From Caldifarciminota bacterium (GTDB lineage Bacteria > Hydrothermota > E44-bin80): a DNA stretch of 5,033 bases. Both the position numbers and the translations under genes were made by a program. Within the stretch, counting starts at the first letter, position 1. Each line of letters starts with the position of its first letter. Below are positions 1 through 5,033 of the stretch, piece after piece. The notes beneath the pieces were generated by a model. That model was not told the origin of the DNA, did not search any database, and was given only the letters and a program-made list of their open reading frames with translations. Location: contig JAGMEZ010000249.1 in NCBI GenBank assembly GCA_023127905.1, forward strand, positions 1 to 5,033, read 5' to 3'.

Positions 1-709
1 CTCCTAAATAAACCTTTCTTGCTTCTTTATTTTCTGTTAATTCTTCTGGTGTTCCCTGAAAGAGTATTTTACCCTCATACATTATATACGCTCTGTCGGT
101 TATTTCAAGAGTCTCTCGTACATTGTGATCTGTGATTAAAACACCAATTCCTCTTTTTTTCAACTGTTTTATAACATTTTGAATGTCCTGCCGTACGATG
201 GGATCAATACCAGTAAAAGGCTCATCGAGCAAAATAAATGAAGGATCTGTAACAAGAGCACGCGCAACTTCTGCTCTTCTCCTTTCTCCTCCTGAAAGTG
301 TATTTGCCTTTTGTTTTGCCAGTCTTTCTATCTTTAATTCACTAAGTAATGTATTTAATTTTTCCATTCTCTCTTTTTTTGTCAACCGAACCATTTCAAG
401 GATTGAAAGAATATTTTCTTCTACCGTTAATTTTCGAAATATTGATGCTTCCTGAGGAAGATAAGAAATACCAAGTCTTGCCCTTCTGAACATTGGGTAA
501 AGAGTAATTCTTTTTTCATTAAAATAAACATCACCCTCCTCTGGCTGAATAACTCCAACAATCATGTAAAATGATGTCGTTTTGCCAGCCCCATTCGGAC
601 CAAGTAACCCCACAACTTCATTTTGATGGACAGTTAGATTGACTTTATTCACCACCCTTCTTCCCATGTAACTTTTAACAAGATTTTCTGCTCTTAATGT
701 TTTAATCAT
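1..709 (-). CDS. lptB: LptB, LPS-export ABC transporter ATPase (3' end cut by window edge)
   Basis: This is the cytoplasmic ATPase of the LptB2FG complex, which extracts LPS from the inner membrane. I translated it by hand from ATG 709-707; the frame is open to the left edge, giving 236 residues and ending ...RKVYLG. The family is usually about 240 residues, so only a few are missing. Visible motifs are Walker A GPNGAGKTT (37-45), the Q-loop in LPQEASIFRKLT (84-95, typical of LptB), the ABC signature LSGGERRR (138-145), Walker B FILLDEP (158-164), D-loop residues GID (167-169) and the switch histidine in TDHNVRETL (H195). The start overlaps the stop of the upstream lptA-like gene as ATGA, and a purine-rich GAGGGAGAG lies 9-17 nt upstream as a ribosome binding site. 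It is the fourth gene of the lpxL-lptC-lptA-lptB cluster. LptB is preferred over a branched-chain amino-acid (LivF/LivG) ATPase because of the neighbours and the Q-loop sequence. Confidence 0.96.
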   Translation of the reverse strand, partial: MIKTLRAENLVKSYMGRRVVNKVNLTVHQNEVVGLLGPNGAGKTTSFYMIVGVIQPEEGDVYFNEKRITLYPMFRRARLGISYLPQEASIFRKLTVEENILSILEMVRLTKKERMEKLNTLLSELKIERLAKQKANTLSGGERRRAEVARALVTDPSFILLDEPFTGIDPIVRQDIQNVIKQLKKRGIGVLITDHNVRETLEITDRAYIMYEGKILFQGTPEELTENKEARKVYLG

Positions 710-1677
710 TCTTGTTTCTCTCCCTCTTTCCCTTCAGCCAATACTTTTTTGTAGAATCCACTGGCATTCCCATGTACAACAATTCTCTTAACCTTTCCAT
801 CGGTGAAAAAAATGATAATAGTATCACCCATCACATCATTCGTTCCACTATCCGAGAATTGGTAAATGCCCTTTGCATCAACAGTGGCAATAGTTTTAAC
901 AATCTCTCTTTTCTTTAGAAAAATCTCTATTGAAAACCCCGTAAGTGTAGATTTTCCCTTTTGTTCAATAACGGGTTCGGTGTGCAAATAAATTTTCTCG
1001 GCATCTGAATAATACTCAAGATATCCTGCCCGTGCTGTGATACTATCTTCACTAACTTTCACATTACCGTTACAAGACATAAAATTCTCTTTCCTCTTCA
1101 TTCTGAGTGTATCACCTGTTATTGTTATCTTATTGTCTTTCTCTATCAACGTAAGTTTTGGATTATCCGTCATAAAACCTTCCTCATTTACAAAACTGTA
1201 CTCTCCGTAATTACCCGTTACATCTGTCTTTTGTTCAAGATCAATAAGAGATACATTACCGAATGCTTTTGAAATTTTCTTCTCCTTAAAATAAACAAGT
1301 GAATCTGCTTTGAGGATTTGCTTTCCCTCTATTAGTTTAACGGAATTTTTGAGAACTGCCTTTCTCTCCTCTTTATAGTATTTTGCAATTCCCGACGTTA
1401 TGATCGTTCCCTCATCATCAATCTTAACATTTTTTAATATTTCTGCCATCTGCTCTTTTTCATACGCAAATCCCTCATCTCCTGTTATTATTGTCTTACC
1501 ATGTGTAATCTTTAAACTTCCGATAAGGTGGCTTATCCTTCCATCTCCCGTTTCATCGATTATAACCTTATCAGCTTCAATAATATATGGTTCTCTGTCA
1601 GTTCTGGTGAACAATTCATCTGGATCTTTTAGGAGAAAGATTGAACTCAAAATTTGTAAGAATATCAGCATACTCAT
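706..1677 (-). CDS. lptA: LptA/OstA-like periplasmic LPS transport protein, enlarged
   Basis: The 323-residue protein is predicted to be rich in beta strands and carries OstA/LptA-type repeats, in which lines such as 'ITGDEG', 'ADSLVYF', 'VTGNYGEY' and 'ITARAGYLEYYSD' alternate with short turns. The repeats start near residue 30 and seem to fill most of the chain, as two LptA-size units (about 30-140 and 140-265) plus a C-terminal part. LptA proteins form the periplasmic bridge that carries LPS from LptC to LptD; classical LptA is about 185 residues, so this one is much longer. The N-terminus (MSMLIFLQILSSIFLL) is hydrophobic but has no basic residue before it and no clear signal peptidase I site. 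The gene begins 3 nt after the lptC stop and ends in a 4-nt overlap with lptB, so translation is probably coupled. A second ATG two codons in (1671) is an alternative start. The role rests on the repeat pattern and strongly on the LptC/LptB neighbours; it could be an OstA-like accessory protein rather than LptA itself. Confidence 0.85.
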   Translation of the reverse strand: MSMLIFLQILSSIFLLKDPDELFTRTDREPYIIEADKVIIDETGDGRISHLIGSLKITHGKTIITGDEGFAYEKEQMAEILKNVKIDDEGTIITSGIAKYYKEERKAVLKNSVKLIEGKQILKADSLVYFKEKKISKAFGNVSLIDLEQKTDVTGNYGEYSFVNEEGFMTDNPKLTLIEKDNKITITGDTLRMKRKENFMSCNGNVKVSEDSITARAGYLEYYSDAEKIYLHTEPVIEQKGKSTLTGFSIEIFLKKREIVKTIATVDAKGIYQFSDSGTNDVMGDTIIIFFTDGKVKRIVVHGNASGFYKKVLAEGKEGEKQE

Positions 1678-1680
1678 CTC

Positions 1681-2205
1681 TTAATCTTCTTTTATATCGC
1701 GGGAGATAGCATTAAAATTTTCTTTTATTTCTACATGTTCAAGATTTGGGTTGCTCTCCATTCCCTTTCCTGTAATAACGGAATTTTTTTGGGTTATTTC
1801 GACAAAATCTTCCGTGATGATCTTCTGTCTTTTATTATTCCAGTCTAAATACCCAGTTTTTAAAACAGTACTGTCTCTCGAAACCACTTTTACATGCCCT
1901 TTTGCTGTCATATCCTCACTACCTGAATAGATAACTCCACTATCAGACGTTAAGGTGGAACTATATATCCCAAAAGAATCATAAAATATAACTGTCACAT
2001 CATAAATCGTTATTGAATCGTCATAACTGTCAGCTCGCTTTGCTCTAAGAACCCAGTTCTTTTTATCTTCCTTTGTATCCACAAGGACAAAATTCTCAGC
2101 ACCCTCCTTGTATTCAGGTATTATTCCATCATCATCAGTACCCTGATCCCTGTGACAGTTAAGCATAATCAGCATTAAACAGATTAAAAGAAAAATCTTC
2201 ATCAT
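1681..2205 (-). CDS. lptC: LptC, LPS export system protein, probable lipoprotein
   Basis: LptC sits at the inner membrane, takes LPS from LptB2FG and hands it to LptA. The 174-residue length is close to the family norm of about 190. After a hydrophobic leader (4-16) comes Cys17, giving a lipoprotein-like N-terminus, although the residues before it (M-L-N) are a poor lipobox. The mature part has the LptC pattern: W51-x-L-x-A in WVLRAKRAD, then YDVTVIFYDSFG, a GYLDWNN segment (118-124) and the C-terminal run FVEITQKNSVITGKGM, SNPNLEHVEIKENF. The start ATG shares its A with the lpxL stop (TAATG), and a second ATG follows at once. There is no strong Shine-Dalgarno (only GGGA nearby), consistent with translational coupling. 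The stop lies one codon before the lptA-like start, in the same frame. In Pseudomonadota LptC is anchored by a transmembrane helix; a lipid anchor here is inferred. Confidence 0.88.
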   Translation of the reverse strand: MMKIFLLICLMLIMLNCHRDQGTDDDGIIPEYKEGAENFVLVDTKEDKKNWVLRAKRADSYDDSITIYDVTVIFYDSFGIYSSTLTSDSGVIYSGSEDMTAKGHVKVVSRDSTVLKTGYLDWNNKRQKIITEDFVEITQKNSVITGKGMESNPNLEHVEIKENFNAISRDIKED

Positions 2206-3083
2206 TAGTTATCCCATCTTTTATGAAACCAGACCCATTCTTCAGGATAGCTATTTATAAATCGTTCAATCGCCTTAGAACATTTTTTCGTGTTTTCATA
2301 GATATCCTTTTTCTCATCATCACTTTTTGTAATTACCACTTCTTTCCCAACTTCTATCATATGAGTATCATTTTTTAGTCTGTGAATAGCAACCGGAATA
2401 ACAGGTGCGCCTGTTTTCAAAGCAAGATATGCAGGTCCTATAGGGGTATTCGCTTTATGCCCGAGGAAATCAACACAAACGCTATTCGTTTTCGTGTTCT
2501 GATCTATCAAAATGCCCACTGCTTCACCTCGAAGAAGTTTCTTTAATGCAACAATAGGAGCCCTTTCTTTATCTATTATCCTAACATTAAATGATTTCCT
2601 GATACGATTAACTTCCCTGTTTACATTCTTATCATAAACCTCTTTCGCAATGACATTCACAGTATAACCCTTTTGAGAAAAATATGCTGGGATGAGTTCC
2701 CAGCACCCAAGGTGAGCAGTAATAACAATAAGCCCCTTTCCCTTGTCTAAAAGTTCCTTAATGTTGCTACCATTCTTAATCTTTACAATTCTATCAAGGC
2801 TATTGTTTGTAACTTTTGAAAGTCTGAGGACATCAGCAAAATTCCTGCCAATCTTCCTGAAATTGTTAATCACAAGAGCTCTTCTTCGTCTGTGAGTTTT
2901 CACATCAGGAAAAATAAATTTTATGTTTGAGAAAGAAACCTTTCTTGCTTCTTTTGATAGCTTATAAATTACAACGCCAACAATATCTCCCAAAAAAAGC
3001 GCGAGACTCCGTGGAATAATTCTAAAAAATATAAGGAAAAATCTCAAAATACTATAAATATATACATGCCTAATTTTCTTCAT
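2205..3083 (-). CDS. lpxL: Lipid A late acyltransferase, LpxL/HtrB family
   Basis: This inner-membrane enzyme family moves an acyl chain, usually from acyl-ACP, onto the hydroxyl of a lipid A primary acyl chain. The protein is 292 residues, close to the usual 300. It has an N-terminal membrane segment (about 10-40), the catalytic HX4E motif HLGCWE (H124 and E129), a conserved D-Q-N (194-196) in GILIDQNTK, the FLGHKANTPIGPAYLAL block (about 206-222) and the family C-terminal motif PEEWVWFHKRW (280-290). It is the first gene of the minus-strand cluster and its stop overlaps the lptC start by 1 nt, tying lipid A completion to LPS export. There is no Shine-Dalgarno before ATG 3083; the preceding bases fit a leaderless promoter. 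Which acyl chain and position it uses cannot be read from the sequence, so an LpxM-type or other family role remains possible. Confidence 0.93.
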   Translation of the reverse strand: MKKIRHVYIYSILRFFLIFFRIIPRSLALFLGDIVGVVIYKLSKEARKVSFSNIKFIFPDVKTHRRRRALVINNFRKIGRNFADVLRLSKVTNNSLDRIVKIKNGSNIKELLDKGKGLIVITAHLGCWELIPAYFSQKGYTVNVIAKEVYDKNVNREVNRIRKSFNVRIIDKERAPIVALKKLLRGEAVGILIDQNTKTNSVCVDFLGHKANTPIGPAYLALKTGAPVIPVAIHRLKNDTHMIEVGKEVVITKSDDEKKDIYENTKKCSKAIERFINSYPEEWVWFHKRWDN

Positions 3084-3089
3084 ATATAA

Positions 3090-3118
3090 AAGTTAACACA
3101 TAAAATAGCCGTTGTCAA
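3090..3118 (-). promoter_or_regulatory. Candidate sigma-70 promoter of the lpxL-lptCAB operon, leaderless layout
   Basis: On the minus strand a perfect -35 TTGACA (3118-3113) is followed after 17 nt by TAACTT (3095-3090), a weak -10 that keeps the first two T-A bases and the last T. The ATG of lpxL begins 6 nt after this -10, so transcription would start at or very near the start codon. This agrees with the missing Shine-Dalgarno in front of lpxL. The perfect -35 and its spacing are seen directly; promoter activity is inferred. Confidence 0.45.
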
Positions 3119-3126
3119 GTCAATTT

Positions 3127-3155
3127 AGAGGGTCTCCGAAAAACCTGAGACCTCT
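3127..3155. repeat. Inverted repeat in the divergent lpxL/tonB control region
   Basis: GGTCTC (3131-3136) and GAGACC (3147-3152) are perfect inverted copies around a 10-base spacer. Allowing a one-base bulge (G3130), the arms extend by AGA (3127-3129) and TCT (3153-3155) to nine pairs. The left arm ends 8 bp upstream of the proposed lpxL -35, while the repeat is about 95 bp upstream of the tonB-like start. It could be a two-fold operator serving either gene or a hairpin in the tonB leader. No T-run follows directly on either strand, so it is a poor intrinsic terminator. Confidence 0.5.
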
Positions 3156-3174
3156 GATGACATAGATTTTTTAG

Positions 3175-3202
3175 TTTTCAGAAATCTCTATTTTTTTCAG
3201 AA
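3175..3202 (+). repeat. Direct repeat TTTTCAGAA x2 upstream of the tonB-like gene
   Basis: The nonamer TTTTCAGAA occurs at 3175-3183 and again at 3194-3202, 19 bp apart (about two helical turns), in the T-rich stretch before the tonB-like gene. The spacing would suit tandem regulator binding, but the region is so T-rich that chance is a real alternative. No convincing -35/-10 pair for the plus-strand gene was found; ATGACA at 3157-3162 resembles a -35 but lacks a good partner. Confidence 0.25.
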
Positions 3203-3235
3203 CCTTTTCATATCAACATTGTCTATTACTGATGA

Positions 3236-3245
3236 AGGAGGTGAT
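3236..3245 (+). promoter_or_regulatory. Strong Shine-Dalgarno deciding the tonB-like start
   Basis: AAGGAGGTGA is complementary to the conserved 3' end of bacterial 16S rRNA over its whole length. The core GGAGG (3237-3241) lies 8 nt before ATG 3250, which is ideal spacing. The in-frame ATG at 3232 precedes this site and would place the Shine-Dalgarno inside the coding sequence, so the true start is taken as 3250. Confidence 0.85.
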
Positions 3246-3249
3246 AGAA

Positions 3250-3864
3250 ATGAAAAAAAGTACAGGAGTGGTTGATTTAAAAAAATCTTCAAAGCTATAT
3301 TCCAGGATTTCTCTTTTATTAAGTTTACTTTTCTTTATCGCGCTTTTCCACCTGATTCCTCATTATTCACTTCATCCTTTTGTCCCCAGGATTGAAAAGC
3401 CAATAGAAATTGAGGTAGATCCTGAAGAAATTGAAAACGTGGAGGAACTTCCACCAGAAATAAAACCTCAACTTCCAATTGAAGCAGAAAGCGAAGAAGA
3501 AATTCAGAAAGCGACCATAGAAAAAACTGCAAATTTTGAAACCTTTGATAAGCTACCGATCCAACCCAAAGTGGATACACCTGAATTTGTTGCATATGAT
3601 ACACCACCACGACCTAAGAACATTATAAAGCCAAAGTATCCTGAAATCGCTAAACAAGCGGGTATAGAAGGCACGGTCATTCTTAAATTACTCGTCGATG
3701 AGGACGGAAAAGTTCTAAAAGTTAAGGTTTTGAAGGGATTGGCAAAAGACCTTGACGAAGCAGCTATCAAAACAGCTTATGCAACCACGTTCTATCCTGC
3801 AAAACAACGTGACAAACCAGTGAAGGTATGGGTTTCAATGCCTATAATATTCAAACTCAAATAG
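3250..3864 (+). CDS. tonB: TonB-family energy transducer
   Basis: TonB proteins pass proton-motive energy from ExbB/ExbD in the inner membrane to TonB-dependent outer-membrane receptors. From ATG 3250 the product is 204 residues. It has a short basic cytoplasmic N-terminus (K2, K3, K11, K12), one membrane segment at about 19-37 (SLLLSLLFFIALFHLI), a periplasmic linker (about 45-120) and a TonB C-terminal domain at about 125-204. That domain contains KPKYPEIAKQAGIEGTVILK, with the conserved Y-P (130-131) and G-x-V, then VDEDGKV, a helix with DEAAIKTAYATTFYPA, and a closing beta strand VWVSMPIIFKLK. The linker is acidic (many E, e.g. EEIENVEELPPE) rather than the long Pro-Lys/Glu-Pro array of classical TonB, and is fairly short. 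It is transcribed alone, divergent from the lpx/lpt operon. No exbB, exbD or receptor is adjacent, so its partners must be elsewhere. Confidence 0.92.
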   Translation: MKKSTGVVDLKKSSKLYSRISLLLSLLFFIALFHLIPHYSLHPFVPRIEKPIEIEVDPEEIENVEELPPEIKPQLPIEAESEEEIQKATIEKTANFETFDKLPIQPKVDTPEFVAYDTPPRPKNIIKPKYPEIAKQAGIEGTVILKLLVDEDGKVLKVKVLKGLAKDLDEAAIKTAYATTFYPAKQRDKPVKVWVSMPIIFKLK

Positions 3865-3996
3865 GCATTATTCTCAATACACGAAACGGACTCAACGAAA
3901 TATTCGCTTCCGTAACCAAATCATCCTTTCAACAATCAAGGTATCAAGCCCGTTAGAGATAGGAAGTACTTGAACAAGCAATTCTTTTAATAAATT
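3865..3996. other. Convergent intergenic gap between the tonB-like gene and pilD
   Basis: This 132-bp gap lies between the two convergent stops. It contains an imperfect hairpin in which ACGGA (3886-3890) pairs with TCCGT (3909-3913), with an inner CGAA (3896-3899)/TTCG (3903-3906) pair around ATA. No U-run follows on either strand, so intrinsic termination is weakly supported. A 2-nt-loop CTTG/CAAG pair (3969-3978) is too short to count. On the minus strand the pilD frame stays open for 34 codons after its stop, without a ribosome binding site or recognisable protein. I see no gene here. Confidence 0.4.
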
Positions 3997-4776
3997 TTAT
4001 CGAAAGAGGGAAAGATATTTCCCAATTAGAAAATTTCCAAAAAAGTAAGTAATCACCGCAGCAATACTGATAAATGGTCCGAAGGGAACAACGGTATCCT
4101 TTATTCTTCTTTTCGCAACAATAATTGAACCAACAATACTCCCAAGAAGGCTTGCTAAAATGAGTGTTAAAAGTGCTCCTCTCCAACCCAGGAACGCACC
4201 TATCATCATAAAAAGCATTACATCACCCATCCCCATTGCCTCTTTCTTAAAAATCCATTTTCCAACAACTGCCGTTACAAGGATTACACCCCCACCAACT
4301 ACAATCCCAATCAAAGAATCATACCACTGTATTCCTTTGATGAAAAAAGAAAATATAAAACCTGCAATAATACCTGGAATTGTTATTTTATCTGAAATTA
4401 CCTGGTGCTTCATATCAATCAAAAATATTGGTATTAATAAATACAAGAAAATGAAAGTTACAAAAAATGTTAGGCTGAATCCGTATAAAAAAAATGAGAG
4501 AGGAAGAACTATCCCTGAAATAAATTCTACAACAGGATACTGAAATGAAATCTTTCTCTTACAGTACCTGCACTTCCCTTTTAATAACATAAAACTTAAA
4601 ATGGGTATATTATCATAAAATGCAATCTTATGATTGCAGAAGGGGCAGTGAGATGCCGGAAAAATTACAGATTCATTCCGTGGCAGCCTGTAAACGATAA
4701 CATTGAGAAAACTCCCGATGCATAGACCAATAAAAAAGAGAGAGATATCAATCAACAAAAAGGAAAAAAGATTCAT
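3997..4776 (-). CDS. pilD: Prepilin peptidase / N-methyltransferase (PilD, GspO type A24)
   Basis: This integral membrane aspartic protease cleaves type IV prepilin or type II secretion pseudopilin leaders on the cytoplasmic side and methylates the new N-terminus. The protein is 259 residues, within the family range. The N-terminal domain shows GSFLNVIVYRLPR (21-33) and the zinc pairs C44-x2-C47 (HCPFC) and C69-x2-C72 (KCRYC), which mark the bifunctional form. The peptidase aspartates are D121 in FLIDMKHQVISDKIT and D185 in GMGDVML. The conserved PFGPF follows at 231-235, and several hydrophobic membrane segments cover the rest. No Shine-Dalgarno precedes ATG 4776; an inverted repeat sits immediately before it. 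The gene upstream in the same direction ends 45 bp away and may encode a pilin-like protein, a fitting substrate. pilD versus gspO naming cannot be settled here. Confidence 0.95.
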   Translation of the reverse strand: MNLFSFLLIDISLFFIGLCIGSFLNVIVYRLPRNESVIFPASHCPFCNHKIAFYDNIPILSFMLLKGKCRYCKRKISFQYPVVEFISGIVLPLSFFLYGFSLTFFVTFIFLYLLIPIFLIDMKHQVISDKITIPGIIAGFIFSFFIKGIQWYDSLIGIVVGGGVILVTAVVGKWIFKKEAMGMGDVMLFMMIGAFLGWRGALLTLILASLLGSIVGSIIVAKRRIKDTVVPFGPFISIAAVITYFFGNFLIGKYLSLFR

Positions 4777-4792
4777 CTGTTTTATTAAACAG
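4777..4792. repeat. Inverted repeat abutting the pilD start codon
   Basis: CTGTTT (4777-4782) and AAACAG (4787-4792) are perfect inverted copies around a TATT loop, directly touching the pilD ATG (4776). In the mRNA this would form a weak AT-rich six-pair hairpin in the place of the ribosome binding site. It could equally be an operator. Function is unknown, and short AT-rich palindromes are common by chance. Confidence 0.35.
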
Positions 4793-4798
4793 GTTTAA

Positions 4799-4825
4799 AT
4801 AGTAACAAAAATTAAAAAATATCAA
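4799..4825 (-). promoter_or_regulatory. Weak candidate promoter for pilD
   Basis: On the minus strand TTGATA (4825-4820, one mismatch to the -35 consensus) is followed after only 15 nt by TACTAT (4804-4799, two mismatches to the -10). The -35 overlaps the stop codon of the upstream gene. The spacer is shorter than the usual 16-18 and the region is AT-rich, so support is modest. If it is inactive, pilD would be transcribed from the upstream gene's promoter. Confidence 0.25.
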
Positions 4826-5033
4826 CCAGGATACAACACAATATCAAGAATTATCTTCGAGCCAATTCCAAAAATTTTGAATCCCGCTGCTGTAAAACCA
4901 TTAATATTAATAGGTGTATAGTAAACTGTTCCCTGGCCTGATGCGTTCGGCATGACAGGAGCATGCGGAGGTGGGTTAAGAGGATCATTATTAATGTCAA
5001 GAGAGTTTGCATTGACTAAAAAAGGATTCTTAT
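4822..5033 (-). CDS. C-terminal part of a possible pilin/pseudopilin-like protein (5' end beyond window)
   Basis: The minus-strand frame ending at TGA 4824-4822 is open to the right edge and encodes the last 69 residues of a protein that begins outside the window. The tail reads NPFLVNANSLDINNDP, a proline-rich PLNPPPHAP, then GTVYYTPININGFTAAGFKI, FGIGSKIILDIVLYPG. The closing 'GFKIFGIGSK' strand-turn pattern, with small-residue-rich loops, resembles the C-terminal beta region of type IV pilins and type II secretion pseudopilins. Its position just upstream of a prepilin peptidase gene fits that reading. No cysteine is visible in this part, and the diagnostic N-terminal prepilin leader is not in the window. 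That it is coding is well supported by the open frame and sensible composition; the pilin identity is an inference. Confidence 0.6.
   Translation of the reverse strand, partial: KNPFLVNANSLDINNDPLNPPPHAPVMPNASGQGTVYYTPININGFTAAGFKIFGIGSKIILDIVLYPG

Noticed and set aside
183..455. Plus-strand open frame of 90 codons inside lptB
   Set aside because: It lies antisense to a highly conserved ABC ATPase whose motifs are intact; Ser/Phe-rich composition is typical of antisense shadows.
712..1684. Plus-strand open frames at 712-918 and 1400-1684 opposite the lptA-like gene
   Set aside because: No ribosome binding site, no recognisable domain, and both oppose a well-supported gene in a tight operon.
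3127..3172. Inverted repeat plus T-run (3167-3172) as an intrinsic terminator on the plus strand
   Set aside because: The T-run starts 11 nt past the hairpin, the loop is large, and no plus-strand gene lies upstream of it to terminate.
3232..3249. Upstream ATG at 3232 as the tonB start (six extra residues)
   Set aside because: The near-perfect Shine-Dalgarno at 3236-3245 lies after this ATG and is ideally spaced for ATG 3250.
3335..3770. Minus-strand open frames opposite the tonB-like gene (3335-3610 and 3504-3770)
   Set aside because: They are antisense to the TonB linker and C-terminal domain, with no family resemblance or ribosome binding site.
3886..3913. Hairpin as tonB terminator
   Set aside because: Two short stems with an asymmetric internal loop and no following T-run; retained only as a note in the intergenic entry.
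3898..3999. Open continuation of the pilD frame for 34 codons after its stop, considered as a broken longer gene
   Set aside because: PilD is already full length with the expected C-terminus, and the extension has no recognisable sequence or start signal.
3953..4186. Minus-strand 77-codon frame overlapping the 3' end of pilD
   Set aside because: It is a shifted frame of pilD itself, and the pilD frame carries the conserved GMGD and PFGPF motifs in this stretch.
4160..4543. Plus-strand 127-codon frame opposite pilD
   Set aside because: Antisense shadow of the membrane-spanning part of pilD, low-complexity Ile/Pro/Lys composition, no ribosome binding site.

Overview
This AT-rich window looks like chromosomal DNA of a low-GC, Gram-negative (diderm) bacterium. 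It carries lipid A acylation, LPS-export, TonB and prepilin-peptidase genes, which imply an LPS-bearing outer membrane and a type IV pilus or type II secretion-like system. The proteins are recognisable family members, but nothing in them fixes a phylum. A deep-branching or candidate-phylum diderm is a guess.

Region 1-3083 (minus strand) is a compact four-gene cluster read in the order lpxL, lptC, lptA-like, lptB. The junctions are a 1-nt overlap (TAATG), a 3-nt gap (TAA GAG ATG) and a 4-nt overlap (ATGA), so the genes are almost certainly one translationally coupled operon. LpxL would complete lipid A by late acylation. LptC (here apparently a lipoprotein) and the large LptA/OstA-like protein would pass LPS across the periplasm. 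LptB is the ATPase that drives extraction. LptB runs off the left edge and lacks only its last few residues. No LptF or LptG gene lies in the window.

Region 3084-3249 is the divergent control region between lpxL (-) and a tonB-like gene (+). It holds a -35/-10 pair for lpxL that would give a leaderless or nearly leaderless mRNA, an inverted repeat (GGTCTC/GAGACC), a direct repeat (TTTTCAGAA twice) and a textbook Shine-Dalgarno for the tonB-like gene. That ribosome binding site puts the start at 3250.

Region 3250-3864 (+) encodes a 204-residue TonB-type energy transducer with one N-terminal membrane segment, an acidic linker and a C-terminal TonB domain. No exbB or exbD is adjacent. A 132-bp convergent gap follows, with no convincing terminator.

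Region 3997-5033 (minus strand) holds a complete prepilin peptidase (PilD/GspO type, all key residues present). Upstream of it is the C-terminal 69 residues of another gene entering from the right edge, which resembles a pilin or pseudopilin tail.

No RNA gene, CRISPR array, insertion sequence or clear novel system was found. The points most worth checking are the operon design (LptC and LptA in the same reading frame, separated by one stop and one sense codon), the leaderless promoter, and the atypical export signals of LptC and LptA.
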